A stretch of DNA of 64,000 bases from NCBI GenBank assembly GCA_035771175.1, contig CM069599.1:36643707-36707706 (forward strand). The letters run 5' to 3'. Shown in pieces: positions 10,701-22,471 of this stretch (within the stretch, counting starts at the first letter, position 1; each line of letters starts with the position of its first letter). The DNA is from Paratinospora sagittata. Lineage: Eukaryota > Streptophyta > Magnoliopsida > Ranunculales > Menispermaceae. Both the position numbers and the translations under genes were made by a program. Below the pieces are notes generated by a model that saw only the letters and a list, made by a program, of their open reading frames with translations, was not told the origin of the DNA and searched no databases.

Positions 10701-12842
10701 AAACCAGCCGAAAGTTATTTCGCTTTATTTGTTTTGTTTTTTTCCTGTTGTCTCACGGGTGTAACAGAGTAAGTTAAAGGTTCATCAACAAATATTGATT
10801 AACAGATCAAGTGTCATGCCTATAGTTATCTTTTCTTGAGGAACAGAGGAAACAAGGTGCCAAGCATACTAGAAAATTCCTCCCAAGAAACTATTTCCTA
10901 ATATTATCGCATGAAAAACATTAGCACCTGCTAACTTATGATGGATGCAATCCTTGGTCTTTTCCTAACATGGACAACCACCTCCATTAGCTTTTCCTTA
11001 TTTCATCTCTATTAAGGACTACACACGTTGCTTATGTATTCATTTTTTAGTCTAACTGTTATAATTTTGCTAGTCATCCGCTTCACGCCATTAATTAATC
11101 ATTTCCAGCGAATGCACGTAATTTTCTGTAACTTGACATAATTCTACGCAGCACAATTGGTTTTATAGCTACTTTATAAGAATTTTAGAGAAAAACAATA
11201 TCAGATAACAGTAACCATATAAGATCATTTGAAGCCAACCCTGACAGACCAAGATCAATCCGAGGTCACCACTCACCAACAGTAAAAGCTCAATTATGAA
11301 ACATATGAACTGGCAATCATGAAAACAATTTTTAACTTATAACTCATTTCTATATTGGAGTATGAAGAAGTACATCTACGGATGACAACGATTTATTACT
11401 AATAATTTTGAGATTTAATGCTTTTCATGATATGAATATGGAAACAAAATTAGAGACACGATGTTGCACCGATGTTGATGGGCCATACTGATTTTTCTTC
11501 ATATAGAGGAACACTCTATGATAACTCATCTAAATCACATGATAAGTGAGGTATGTGAAAACTATAGAGTATAGACCGATACTGCATTAAAGACTCCCAT
11601 TAAATCTAGCACCAGAATCTGATAGAACCGACACAAAAAAGTGATTAGAAAAAGGCCTCTAAGCCTAAATAAGTTGGTACCTCATAAAAGAGACATTTAC
11701 CAAAGAAGAATCCCTCTCTATACCAAAAATAATATTGAACTTTAATATTTCAATAATCATATCTATCAAGTAACCAAAAATAAACCACCAAACTAAGGAG
11801 GTCCCGAGTTTGTGAGTTCAAAAATTTGCACAACTATCCTATAGACCAAACATAAGATATAAGCTGAACTCTAGCAGTAACATTGCTGGGCATCAAATGT
11901 TAGTAAAGAATCTAACGCCATCAGCATAATGGCTCAAAATTCAAATAAATAATTTAACAAACAATATATTCTACTCTACTAGTTGTCCCAACTCCCAATT
12001 TCATTTCCACGAGAGCCGAGTTGAGTTCTCCTCCATCCATTCTCCTAATTGACCTTCTCAAATAACCTTTCCAAATCAATTAGCTTAAACTAGTGAAATC
12101 TCACTAGAGTGATATTTAAGAGTCCTCTGTAAGATTTTCAACTCCCAATTTTTTTATTTTCTATTTATTGTTTCAATTCACAGAGACAAGGATTTCATTT
12201 ATGATGTTTCGAACTTTTATTCGAGTTACTAGAAGGAAGGAAAAAAAAAGAGTTAAAAAAGGATTCTCATTTAAGCAACTTAGCAAGTGCCTCAAAGTAA
12301 TCTTCTTACTGCTGTAAATTAGGAAGCTACAACTTAAGAACTCAAAGGACTCAAACAATGGTCAAAATTTCACAAAAAAATAAAAATAAAACAGTGATAA
12401 TAAAAATACCAGTAAAAGCGAGAAAATCAGGCTTCTCAGCCTCGATCAACCTCCGAACAAACCTAGTGGTATTAAGATCGGAGCAGAACTCGAACTCCGA
12501 CGCCAAAACATCTCTGCATCTGGTCGTAATTCCGTTCCCGAAATGCATATCCGCCACCTGAACAACACCATCAAACCAAAAATTACTTACAAAAACGAAC
12601 TTAAACCACAAGAAGAAGAATCAGAAGAAGAAGAAGAAGTAGCAGAAATGAACCTGAAGGATCTTGAAGGTCCCATCGGAGTTGAATCTGAGCGGAAGAT
12701 CGGGTTTTCTCTTGATCCTCACTTGTTCGTGCCCCAACATCAGCTTCTGCAACAAAAATGTCTGATGAAAATACAGAGTTGCAGAGATAAAGATAATGTA
12801 CAAGAGGTGTAGATGAATCCGCGGTTCCATCGCTGAAACCAT
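7800..12842 (-). CDS. PAP29: PAP29-like purple acid phosphatase family protein (calcineurin-like metallophosphoesterase)
   Basis: Four exons: 12842-12654, 12557-12410, 9170-8740 and 8237-7800, giving 401 aa with continuous frame and GT-AG introns of 96, 3239 and 502 bp. The start MVSAMEPRIH leads into a hydrophobic stretch (LLYIIFISATLYF), a signal peptide or anchor, so the protein probably enters the secretory pathway. Metallophosphoesterase blocks appear in order: ADMHFG, FTGDN, VLGNRDQE, FFHIPIPE, FMGHDH. Family-typical C-terminal motifs are CYGGGSGHHGYGRA and LDDENLSKLDEQYLW. The length fits PAP14/16/28/29-type plant proteins, often annotated as probable inactive PAPs because they lack part of the seven-ligand set of large PAPs. 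Whether this one is active cannot be judged here. Assignment to PAP29 rather than PAP14 or PAP28 is moderate. Confidence 0.9.
10353..10766 (-). mobile_element. Probable LTR (with primer-binding-site-like end) inside PAP intron 2
   Basis: On the minus strand the sequence begins TGTTACACCCGTGAGAC at 10766. It has a TATA-like CTATAAATAGGGGC and the CCGTGGACGTAGGTC...GAACCACGTAAAA motif common near plant LTR ends. TGGTGTCGGAACC follows at 10353, resembling a primer-binding site. 10130-10260 beyond it holds repeated GAATAGT words. I found no second LTR or coding domain, so it is a relic or solo LTR. Confidence 0.45.
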
Positions 12843-14274
12843 CTTCTTTGCTTGTTCGCGGTTCGAACACTGGAACGAATAAGAAGATTGACCGCGCGAG
12901 CGAGCGAGCGAGCGCCTTCGATAAATTCGGGGATCTTCCTTTTGGGTTTTCTGGAAAATTAACGTTGATGATTTTTTTTATTTAAGAATTTTATCTGTAC
13001 AATAATTAATTTTGCACAGACGAACAAGATATTTTTTTTTCTTTATTTTGTTTTGAAGTTCATTTTTAAAAGACGATTATTAAAATTATTTTTTAAAAAT
13101 GCGTTTTTAAATAAAAATAAATAAATAAAAAATCGACTTTAAACGTCACCTTTTTAAAATATATTTTTTAATGAAAATGTCAAAAAAAAAAAGAGATTTA
13201 TCATATTGGACTAATTTCAATAGGTAGATTTTAAAATAATTAGTGATATATAACAAATTTTTAAATTAAAATTTAATTAAAAGTAATTTAAAAACAAAAC
13301 CCTCCGCCTTTTGCTCCAAAATGATCGTGTAAGCTCGTTCACAGCATCGCTAATCAACATTCTTGGTCCCACTCCCTCAGCCGATGATATTCGGAAAGAA
13401 ATCCAATCATAGATCTTCTCTCTTTTTCGGGCGGCCCGCTTATGCCTGACATTGAGTAAAACATCTTTTCAATGTTGTTATGGTAGAAATTGGACACCAG
13501 AGTCTATTAGACAAGAATTTTCTCTAGAACACAAATGTTTACTCAAGAACCCATGAAAAAAAATTTGTCTTCCTTCTATCCTCCAAACCAATTGAGGATG
13601 AAACCTTTTTTCTACTTTAAATGTGCTTGAAGAATTTATCTTGAATTTTATTATCAATAGGGTAAAATAGTAATTTTTATTTAGCTCTGTTACAGTCGCT
13701 AACGCTGGTCAATATAGTAATTAAATATTCAAAAAACTATATATAATTTTTTTATAACTTTGTTATGGTTTATCATACGAAAGTTGTTAGGGTTTCAAGT
13801 CCCAATAGTCTAATTCTTCTCGGCCCAATTATGTCTTTTTGGGCCAAAGTCACCACTTAGGCTAAATGGGCTAAGTGGTTCTGTTATTGGTTGGACTTCA
13901 TGGGCCTAAGCTGTTTAATGGGCTCTATTGGTCAAGACTAGAATTTCACAAAAAGTAAAAAAAAATACTTAAGACTATATTATATTGAAAGTTATATTAT
14001 ATTGAAAGGGTCCGGCTAAATCTAACAATCATTTCTTAACTTTTCACCCACTTACTCTTTTGCCCACATGAAAATTTAAAATCAATCATTTCATTTCTCT
14101 TCACTCACCTAAATCTTCGTTCTATCCTTTTTCACCCCAATGCCCTAAACCCTTTTTCTCTATCTCTCATTTTTTTCTCTTCTCTTCATCATTATTTCAC
14201 CGTTTTTTCAAGTTTTTCAATCATTCAAAATATTAAAACACCGTTACGAAGATTTGTGAGCGAAAACGTTGCGA
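12843..14274. other. PAP 5' flank and intergenic DNA left of duplication A
   Basis: 12891-12920 holds a GAGC tetranucleotide run, probably in the PAP leader. 13795-13935 has a cluster of GGCCCAAT/TGGGCC/TGGGCT words, like plant site II promoter elements, but no gene start that I can attach it to. A 17-bp direct repeat (TTATATTATATTGAAAG) lies near 13977-14010. No coding frame is supported. Confidence 0.5.
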
Positions 14275-14433
14275 AATCTTAGGAAAGAAATTGGGTTATT
14301 TCGAGTTTTGAAGGCCTCAAAATCAGTCAGAAACTAGTTAGATTATTTTTTTCTTTTTTGAAAATATAAAGTGTTTTAATTATGACAATCTCAATAGTAG
14401 CAGTGGTTTTAGCCAAAATCCAATTATGGGTAC

Positions 14434-14529
14434 CTCAGTTCTTAGCTTGAATGGCTGTTGGCGGGTGACCTTGTTTTGCTTCTTCTTCTTCCACTTGCTT
14501 CCACCAAATGTCCCTGTTGACTCTGCACT
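14434..14529 (-). pseudogene. Orphan TPX2-like exon a (block A, left end)
   Basis: 96 nt with acceptor TTTAG and donor GAG|GTACCC, coding SAESTGTFGGSKW, a lysine run, and QQPFKLRTE, a TPX2-family segment. No exon b follows on the minus strand: sequence to the left of 14318 is unrelated. It is a leftover of the tandem duplication. Confidence 0.7.
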
Positions 14530-15238
14530 CTAAAGTTGCCAAAAAAAAAAAAATTAATGCTAGGGCATTATAAACAAATCATAAAAGGGTATTACAAAAA
14601 TTAATTTTAAGTTTTTTTATGGGTAAGGCTACTATTTTAATAGGGTACAAATAGAAGTTCTTTGTTAAAACCTCAAGAGAAGTTTTTAAAAAATTGTTAT
14701 ATTCACATCATTTTTTTTATTAATTTATTTAAAATTTCAAGCATTTTGTAAAACAATATTTTTTATGCCAACGCAAAATTTAGTGTTGGTACAAGATTTG
14801 AGATAATTTAGTAGCGCATCAATAGATGGAAATGTTTTTGCCAATGTATGACGTTAGTGCCTTTTTTAGCTTTTATTTTTGAGTGTTTTCTTGAGGTTTA
14901 AATGTCTTTGGTGGAGCTCTTCAAGGGAGTTATTGCCTTATTGAGTCTTCTGTTATAATCCCCAATGGTACGTAAGATGTATAGATTTTTAATTTTGCAA
15001 GTGATATATCTCTTTATAAATGATTGATTTGCATAAAAATTCTCCCATTTAGAAGGCTATTTAAATTAATTGATAAGACCTGTTAAATTCATAACCCTCC
15101 CTCACTTGCAACAATACGTTCTCATACTTGCAATAATCTGTTTTTCTTAAGTCATGAAACATGAAAATAATTGCTTTTTCATTAGGTCATGTTGTTTAAA
15201 CGAAAGGTGTCACATGCATTAAAATGTGTTCTTATATA

Positions 15239-15475
15239 AAGTTCAATCTATAATGGAAAACTGAATAAAATTGGGTTTCTTTGAACAGTTTCAATACTTG
15301 CACACTCTGAAGAATTTACAATTTTGCAGTTGAAGGGTGCTTTTCCTTAAATTTCCTTGTGTTTATTAAAGTTCAATGGTGGAAAACTGAATGTTGGGCT
15401 TCTTTCAACACTTTCACTACTTGTGCACTCTGAAGAAGGTTACAATTTTGCAGTTGAATCCTTAAATTTCTTTGT
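15239..15475. repeat. Imperfect tandem duplication of about 105-115 bp within the TPX2-like unit
   Basis: 15239-15355 and 15369-15475 share the order AAGTTCAAT, GGAAAACTGAAT, TTCTTT, CACTCTGAAGAA, TTACAATTTTGCAGTTGAA and CCTTAAATTT. Read on the minus strand, each has an acceptor-like CTTCAG and a Ser/Glu-rich stretch (SECTSSESVERS) that resembles the region before TPX2/WVD2 domains, but with stops. It may be a degenerate exon. The same structure recurs at 18265-18501, 42403-42639 and 45429-45665. Confidence 0.6.
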
Positions 15476-15674
15476 TGCAGCTGATATCTCAGTATTTTCA
15501 CAAAATCAGAAAGATTTTTGGAAAATGGAAAGAAGACAACCATGTTGAGTTGATTCTCTGAAAATGCAATTAGAATTGATTGCTTGGATTAATACAAAAG
15601 GAAATGGTTAAAAAAAAAAGAATCAATGATCTTCAATGACCAATGAAGATAGAAAAACAAAGTATAAAAATGTC

Positions 15675-17555
15675 TTATTTCTGTTGTTCCCATCCTTTCT
15701 CTTCCTCCCTTTTCTTCTTCTCTCTTCTTCGTTGTTGTTGGGTGTTATAGATGTCAATATCATTCCAAGACATGCAGCACTTGATCTTCTTGTGCTGAGG
15801 AATCTGGAATTTGGGGTCTTTTGGTATTGTTGGATGTTTTGATGACCTACCAAATCATACAAAAATAGCATAAATTTCCAAAGTTGCACTCTCTTGGCAA
15901 AATATATCATCAATTCATATCCGGTTTAATATTTATCACCTTTGTGGGATGATTGGTCTATCAAAATATGGCATAGGTTGAGCCCTTGGAACAAGCTCCT
16001 TCCTCAATCTCTTTATTTCTTCCTCTTCTTCTAACTGCAAGGACCAAAAACCAAATAAAGAAATATTTTATATAATATAAAAAATAAGTCACTTTTGAAT
16101 GTATTTATTATCCTATGTTTTTTTCTATTTTTCCACCCAACTTTTGCTGTCTCTCTCTTTACATTCTATATTGCTCAATGAAGTTCAACTTCTCAGAAAC
16201 CTGCAATAAAAACAAAATTAAGGGTACCCTTTTAAGACTCTTCGGAACGAGAAGTGGTATGCTTACGAGCTTATCTTCTTTGACAAGCACTTCATAATGG
16301 TCGAACTCAGCACGCTCCACCACTCTTGCATCACTGTGAAGCTTCAAGTCAATTGGCCTTGCGCTTTCCTTCACCAGAGGCTTCGCAGGGCACTGGACAG
16401 AGTTCACCAAAATTTGGGGAATTACTGGCAAGTATACACAAACAATTCCATATGAATTTGAGTAGTATCAACTCAATTCTCAACTAATTTTCTAATTTCT
16501 ATGTGTAAAAAAAATGTAATGGAAACTCTATGTTTAATTTTTTGAGGTACAGACCAGGAAACATGCTAAAATGGGCAAGAAATACTTAGAAGAACAAGTG
16601 CATCAAAACCAGACCCAACTCAAAAAATTACCTAGTTGACAACTTCAGATGGGAAAAAAGAAATCAAGGGTACATGTTTTATCCAAATAGACCTTCACAT
16701 GTTAAAAATTCATATAGAAACCAATCACTTACACTCTCTAAATTAAAATGTTTCGAATTGGCTTCTGCACTCAAATGCTGAAGAAACATAGCTTTGTGCA
16801 GACACAAAATTAAAATTTAAAAGATTCATCTTTTGTTATCAGGTGTTCCGTTCCTCCACAAATATAAGAAAAGATTGGATGGAGATTCAATAGAAAATAT
16901 TTGCATAATTTTTAAACTAAGAATTTTTTTTTCATAATTAATTGTACCATAAAATAAAGCATCCTAACCTCTGGTTCATTTGTTGTCCATGGAAGGCCTT
17001 GCGCCCGCAATTTCTCCTCCTCTGAAAACATCTCCTGCACCTTCTTCAGGAATTCTTCCTCTTTTGATCTCCCTCTTAGTTGAAAAACCCAAAAAAAAAA
17101 AAAAAAATTGATTGGTTAACATTAAGCTTGTAAGAAATATTTGTTGTGAATGACAATCATATAAGTCATTATATTGATTCCACAGACTTAATTTCCATGC
17201 ATCTGATGTTGAACAGGTGAAAGAAAATCAATTGAGTAGTGATGGGATCAATAATTAGTTCAAGTTTTTTCCACTATCAATAGCTAATAATATCAATAAT
17301 TAAGGCTAGAGAACTTTTTTCTTCTTTTACCTTGCGGCACCAAAATCAGTCAGAAACTAGTTAGATTATTATTTTTTTCTTTTTTGAAAATATAAAGTGT
17401 TTCAATTATGACAATCTCAATAGTAGCAGTGGTTTTAGCCAAAATCCAATTATGGGTACCTCAGTTCTTAGCTTGAATGGCTGTTGGCGGGTGACCTTGT
17501 TTTGCTTCTTCTTCTTCCACTTGCTTCCACCAAATGTCCCTGTTGACTCTGCACT
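15675..17555 (-). pseudogene. TPX2-like gene fragment A1 (exons a-f), broken
   Basis: Exons on the minus strand: a 17555-17460 (in tandem copy 2), b 17074-16969, c 16392-16267, d 16200-16141, e 16034-15940, f 15846-15675. Together they give the TPX2 C-terminal domain (PF06886): QQPFKLRTE; GRSKEEEFLKKVQEMF, LRAQGLPWTTNEPE; RPIDLKLHSDARVVERAEFD; VSEKLNFIEQYRM; LRKELVPRAQPMPYFDRP; PTIPKDPKFQIPQHKKIKCC and a stop at 15675. In the family this domain binds microtubules. Defects: exon d has TAA right after YRM (16161), exon d lacks a clean GT donor after QQK, and the a-to-b phase does not match. N-terminal exons are absent: upstream of exon a lies the 3' end of the next copy. Confidence 0.75.
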
Positions 17556-19661
17556 CTAAAGTTGCCAAAAAAAAAAAAATTAATGCTAGGGCATTATAAA
17601 CAAATCATAAAAGGGTATTACAAAAATTAATTTTAAGTTTTTTTATGGGTAAGGCTACTATTTTAATAGGGTACAAATAGAAGTTCTTTGTTAAAACCTC
17701 AAGAGAAGTTTTTAAAAAATTGTTATATTCACATCATTTTTTTTATTAATTTATTTAAAATTTCAAGCATTTTGTAAAACAATATTTTTTATGCCAACGC
17801 AAAATTTAGTGTTGGTACAAGATTTGAGATAATTTAGTAGCGCATCAATAGATGGAAATGTTTTTGCCAATGTATGACGTTAGTGCCTTTTTTAGCTTTT
17901 ATTTTTGAGTGTTTTCTTGAGGTTTAAATGTCTTTGGTGGAGCTCTTCAAGGGAGTTATTGCCTTATTGAGTCTTCTGTTATAATCCCCAATGGTACGTA
18001 AGATGTATAGATTTTTAATTTTGCAAGTGATATATCTCTTTATAAATGATTGATTTGCATAAAAATTCTCCCATTTAGAAGGCTATTTAAATTAATTGAT
18101 AAGACCTGTTAAATTCATAACCCTCCCTCACTTGCAACAATACGTTCTCATACTTGCAATAATCTGTTTTTCTTAAGTCATGAAACATGAAAATAATTGC
18201 TTTTTCATTAGGTCATGTTGTTTAAACGAAAGGTGTCACATGCATTAAAATGTGTTCTTATATAAAGTTCAATCTATAATGGAAAACTGAATAAAATTGG
18301 GTTTCTTTGAACAGTTTCAATACTTGCACACTCTGAAGAATTTACAATTTTGCAGTTGAAGGGTGCTTTTCCTTAAATTTCCTTGTGTTTATTAAAGTTC
18401 AATGGTGGAAAACTGAATGTTGGGCTTCTTTCAACACTTTCACTACTTGTGCACTCTGAAGAAGGTTACAATTTTGCAGTTGAATCCTTAAATTTCTTTG
18501 TTGCAGCTGATATCTCAGTATTTTCACAAAATCAGAAAGATTTTTGGAAAATGGAAAGAAGACAACCATGTTGAGTTGATTCTCTGAAAATGCAATTAGA
18601 ATTGATTGCTTGGATTAATACAAAAGGAAATGGTTAAAAAAAAAAGAATCAATGATCTTCAATGACCAATGAAGATAGAAAAACAAAGTATAAAAATGTC
18701 TTATTTCTGTTGTTCCCATCCTTTCTCTTCCTCCCTTTTCTTCTTCTCTCTTCTTCGTTGTTGTTGGGTGTTATAGATGTCAATATCATTCCAAGACATG
18801 CAGCACTTGATCTTCTTGTGCTGAGGAATCTGGAATTTGGGGTCTTTTGGTATTGTTGGATGTTTTGATGACCTACCAAATCATACAAAAATAGCATAAA
18901 TTTCCAAAGTTGCACTCTCTTGGCAAAATATATCATCAATTCATATCCGGTTTAATATTTATCACCTTTGTGGGATGATTGGTCTATCAAAATATGGCAT
19001 AGGTTGAGCCCTTGGAACAAGCTCCTTCCTCAATCTCTTTATTTCTTCCTCTTCTTCTAACTGCAAGGACCAAAAACCAAATAAAGAAATATTTTATATA
19101 ATATAAAAAATAAGTCACTTTTGAATGTATTTATTATCCTATGTTTTTTTCTATTTTTCCACCCAACTTTTGCTGTCTCTCTCTTTACATTCTATATTGC
19201 TCAATGAAGTTCAACTTCTCAGAAACCTGCAATAAAAACAAAATTAAGGGTACCCTTTTAAGACTCTTCGGAACGAGAAGTGGTATGCTTACGAGCTTAT
19301 CTTCTTTGACAAGCACTTCATAATGGTCGAACTCAGCACGCTCCACCACTCTTGCATCACTGTGAAGCTTCAAGTCAATTGGCCTTGCGCTTTCCTTCAC
19401 CAGAGGCTTCGCAGGGCACTGGACAGAGTTCACCAAAATTTGGGGAATTACTGGCAAGTATACACAAACAATTCCATATGAATTTGAGTAGTATCAACTC
19501 AATTCTCAACTAATTTTCTAATTTCTATGTGTAAAAAAAATGTAATGGAAACTCTATGTTTAATTTTTTGAGGTACAGACCAGGAAACATGCTAAAATGG
19601 GCAAGAAATACTTAGAAGAACAAGTGCATCAAAACCAGACCCAACTCAAAAAATTACCTAG
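17341..19661. repeat. Tandem TPX2-like unit, copy 2
   Basis: Second copy of the 2.3-kb unit in block A. It is followed not by the TPX2-like spacer seen after copy 1 but, from 19662, directly by intron and exon sequence of BCCP. The junction words are CCTAG|CTCAATG. Confidence 0.95.
18701..19418 (-). pseudogene. TPX2-like fragment A2 (exons c-f) downstream of BCCP exons
   Basis: Exons c 19418-19293, d 19226-19167, e 19060-18966 and f 18872-18701, identical in layout to A1. Exons a and b are missing: 244 bp above exon c the sequence becomes BCCP. Exon d carries the TAA stop after YRM. Because BCCP exon 4 ends in phase 0 and exon c starts in phase 0, splicing across would be in frame until that stop. 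Confidence 0.75.
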
Positions 19662-19808
19662 CTCAATGCACAATCACATTCTGACAAAAATGAATGTACA
19701 ATCACATTCAGACCAAGCTCAATGCACAAACTTCGTGTGCATGGACATTAAAATACAAATACATTACATTCACAGACATACATTACATGTGTGCAGCAAA
19801 GCGTTTAC

Positions 19809-22307
19809 CTTCACAAATGGTGGTTCCCCAGGAGCAGGAGATCGATACAATGCTCCAGCCAAGGGGCACTTTAGAGGTGGAACTGATGACTTGCTTGCTT
19901 TTGAGGGAGCAGGCAGGGCTGGAGCTGAAGAAGGGACACTTGCTGGGGCAGAAGCAGCTGCTAGGGGTGCTGGCGGTTTCGATGGAAACATAGCTTGAGG
20001 AGGGGGAGAAGGAGGTTGCACCATGACAACAGGAGCAGGTGCACCTGGTGCCTGTACCAATGCTTCCTTCTTCCTTATTGTGAGTTCACAATCTGATTGC
20101 TTTAGTTGCAGCTCCATGATATCTCTTGAATCCACAAGCCTGCCCATAGAAAGAAACATTAATTCTGAAGAAAATGAATTCCAAATTATCTGCTCAAACA
20201 TGAAAAAGCATATTCAAAGAAAGGAAAAGAAAAATAAAATAAAATAACAAAAAAAGGAACTTGAAGTTTAGCAGTTACTTGACAAGGTCCGCCACTTGAG
20301 TCATGAATGCTGAGATGGATGCATCATCTATAACAGCACTTTTTACACCCGTTTCTTCTACTGGCTCATCTTTTTCCCCAGAAGATGGTAACTCCAATTT
20401 TTCTTGGGTTACTAGAGCAGAATTTGAAGATTTATCAGCAGCAACCTTGAATATGGAGAAAAGGTTTAATTGACCCAAAAAGAACAGCTTTAATAAAAGT
20501 GAGATCAAAAGAAATTAGAAAATTATGACATGAAGCTGACCTCATTAAGCTGAGCCTTCACCTTCCAAATGGTGGAATTTTTCCAACTAGGCCTCTGCAT
20601 AAGAATCGTAACAATATTATAGGGTCAAAGCACAATAGATTGCCTGATAAGCTTTCTCACACCCAAGGAAACACAAATTTTGATAGCATTTTAACTCTTT
20701 GACTACGTACAACAGTTTAACAAAGAAATAAAAGTTATGCCTAACGAAGTGTGTGTCCTCTTGTTCCTCAGTAGTAAAATACACCCCCAATACATTACAA
20801 TCATGATTTCATCCAGATATGCCATATTGTGACTTCTTAAAATGAATTTGTGATAGTGCACAAGTAGCATAGATCAACTAAATACTCTGCACAAAAGTAT
20901 ACCACACACAAGTTAGGCAGGATTATCACAAAACCAATAAAGCTGGCATACAAGACAGGACATTTTTTGTTCGAACGCATTTGCCATCATAGACTTCTAT
21001 AGAGGTTTTTCCTCATTATCTCCTAGAGGAAGGAATGCTTAACAGAAATTGCAGATTGGTGAGTGTGGAAAACAATCAATTAGGAAATGAAAAAAAAAAA
21101 AAAAAATTGTTTCTATTGACTCAAAAAAAGGCATATGATAGAGTTAATTTGGTATTGTTTTTACCTTTTTTTTCTATAAAAAAGAATAGAATTGAAAGGC
21201 GGCTCTATTGAATACATGGCTGACAGGAGGAAACAAATAATGAAAGAATGGAGGCGAAGTACTATATTAATTCTATTTTAGAGAGGCGTTAGAGTATAAG
21301 GATAGTTATTGTTAATGAGATAAATTATCTCCAACTTGAATACTTTGCACCATCATTTGCACCACAATTAATTTTTTTTTGAACAATTACTGCAGAAGCA
21401 GTTTTTGCTGTTGCCGGTGAAATACAGAGAAGTAACTTCTCAAAATAAGAGTGCGGAGACAGGTCTTATAGACTATGGGTTTGAAGATCAATAAATCCAA
21501 CACAGAACATACATTTACTAGTCAGCATACAAGAAAGAATCAGATACCAAGTTGTTAAGGATTTTAGCAAGAAATACCACCAGGAGATGAGAAGATTGTA
21601 CATTTCTAGAAAGAAAAAAAAAAAAAAGAGAAAAATAAATGCTCCTAAACATACAAGGTCTGGACCTGTGGGGTAACTCATGCCTTAAAGGGGAGGATGT
21701 AATCTCAAACATAATATGAAAAGAGGCAGTGCGAAAATCAATATTCCAAGGAGAGGACATGGCAAAAGATGATTCACACTTGCTGGTCCTCTAATTGCAG
21801 CAGGACTAAGAGAATGTGATAATGAAGATAGTTAATTTAGATACATGATGGATCTGTGTTGTAATTCCTATCCACATAAAAGCATGGAATTCTTTCTCCT
21901 TTTCCCCATTTTTTTTGGAGCAACATGGAAACCATCACCGAAATTTTTTTACTTTTTTCGAAAAAACAGGGGATGGAGATGATATAACCATCTCCAGTAA
22001 CCAGCATGCAATTCATCTCATATGTATAAATATTACACATTGTAGGCATTGCTCCAATAGCACTTGATAAAGGAAGTACCAAATTTTTTGTGATATTAAC
22101 TGATAATTTTGCTACTTTGTACAAACAACCTGCAATAGTCAAAGTGCATGAAGGTTTAAGAAGAAAACTAGTTGCTAAATTCCAGTAATTTAGCAACTAA
22201 AAATCAGGAACAGGAGCAAAAATGACTGAGCTTTCACAAACCTACCTGCTCATAACAATAGCGCATCCAAAACAAAGAAATCCAAGGTATATCCACAAAG
22301 CTACTAC
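19809..22307 (-). pseudogene. BCCP: BCCP copy A: 5' half of plastid acetyl-CoA carboxylase biotin carboxyl carrier protein gene
   Basis: Exons on the minus strand: probable exon 22307-22246 (ends WMRYCYEQ, N-terminus unclear), 20594-20541 (RPSWKNSTIWKVKAQLNE), 20445-20279 (VAADKSSNSALVTQ to ISAFMTQVADLV), 20139-19809 (LVDSRDIMELQLKQSDCELT, Pro/Ala-rich linker, SPAPGEPPFVK). Frames join without break. The block matches BCCP of the heteromeric plastid acetyl-CoA carboxylase, which carries biotin in fatty acid synthesis. The exons for the biotinyl domain core (VGDK to the biotin Lys) are not downstream: TPX2-like sequence starts at 19661. No transit peptide is recognised. So this copy cannot make a working BCCP; it may be transcribed as a chimera. 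Confidence 0.8.
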
Positions 22308-22447
22308 CTACATTTCACGAATAACAGCAAACGATTCCAAAATTGGCAAAGCTCCACTCAAAATCAATTAAAAACACTTAAAACTCACTTGAAGACAACA
22401 ATCCAAAACCACCAACAGAGCAACAAATCCAACCAAACACAACAACA

Positions 22448-22471
22448 GCAACCAAATCATCGTTTCGTGGG
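22448..22471. other. 24-bp sequence shared with 50653-50676, at the right edge of block A
   Basis: GCAACCAAATCATCGTTTCG plus TGGG is identical at 22448-22471 and 50653-50676. The first five bases (GCAAC) also end block B at 49612-49616. It thus looks like a templated filler joining 49616-type sequence to 50658-50676-type sequence. Confidence 0.9.

Larger units (their letters stand above)
14318..16635. repeat. Tandem TPX2-like unit, copy 1
   Basis: Matches 17341-19661 at an offset of 3023, then 3026 after a 3-nt ATT indel near 14348. It also matches 41482-43799 and 44505-46825. Copies 1 and 3 share the shorter indel state and T at 14377; copies 2 and 4 share the longer state and C. The tandem step therefore predates the A/B step. 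The unit spans TPX2-like exon a, a 1.1-kb spacer and exons f, e, d and c. Confidence 0.95.
14275..22452. repeat. Segmental duplication block A (8178 bp)
   Basis: It matches 41439-49616 at a constant offset of 27164. I saw only five single-base differences (16006-type sites in the second tandem unit at 19032, 19164 and 19187, plus 21677 and 22351). The left edge is at AATCTTAGG and the right edge at AGCAAC. The block contains, left to right, a 2.3-kb TPX2-like unit, a 0.7-kb spacer with one TPX2-like exon, a second 2.3-kb unit, and the 5' half of a BCCP gene. The left flank runs smoothly into the block, whereas block B has a clear breakpoint there. Confidence 0.95.

Noticed and set aside
12358..12812. 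Plus-strand ORFs over PAP exons 1-2
   Set aside because: Antisense shadows; the minus-strand reading gives the conserved metallophosphatase N-terminus.
19597..19998. 133-codon plus-strand ORF (repeated at 41015 and 46761)
   Set aside because: Antisense of the Ala/Pro-rich BCCP exon 4; its repetition reflects the duplication, not coding conservation.
21837..22196. 119-codon minus-strand ORF inside BCCP intron 1 (repeated at 49001)
   Set aside because: Lies between recognised BCCP exons; no homology visible; identity between copies is due to block duplication.
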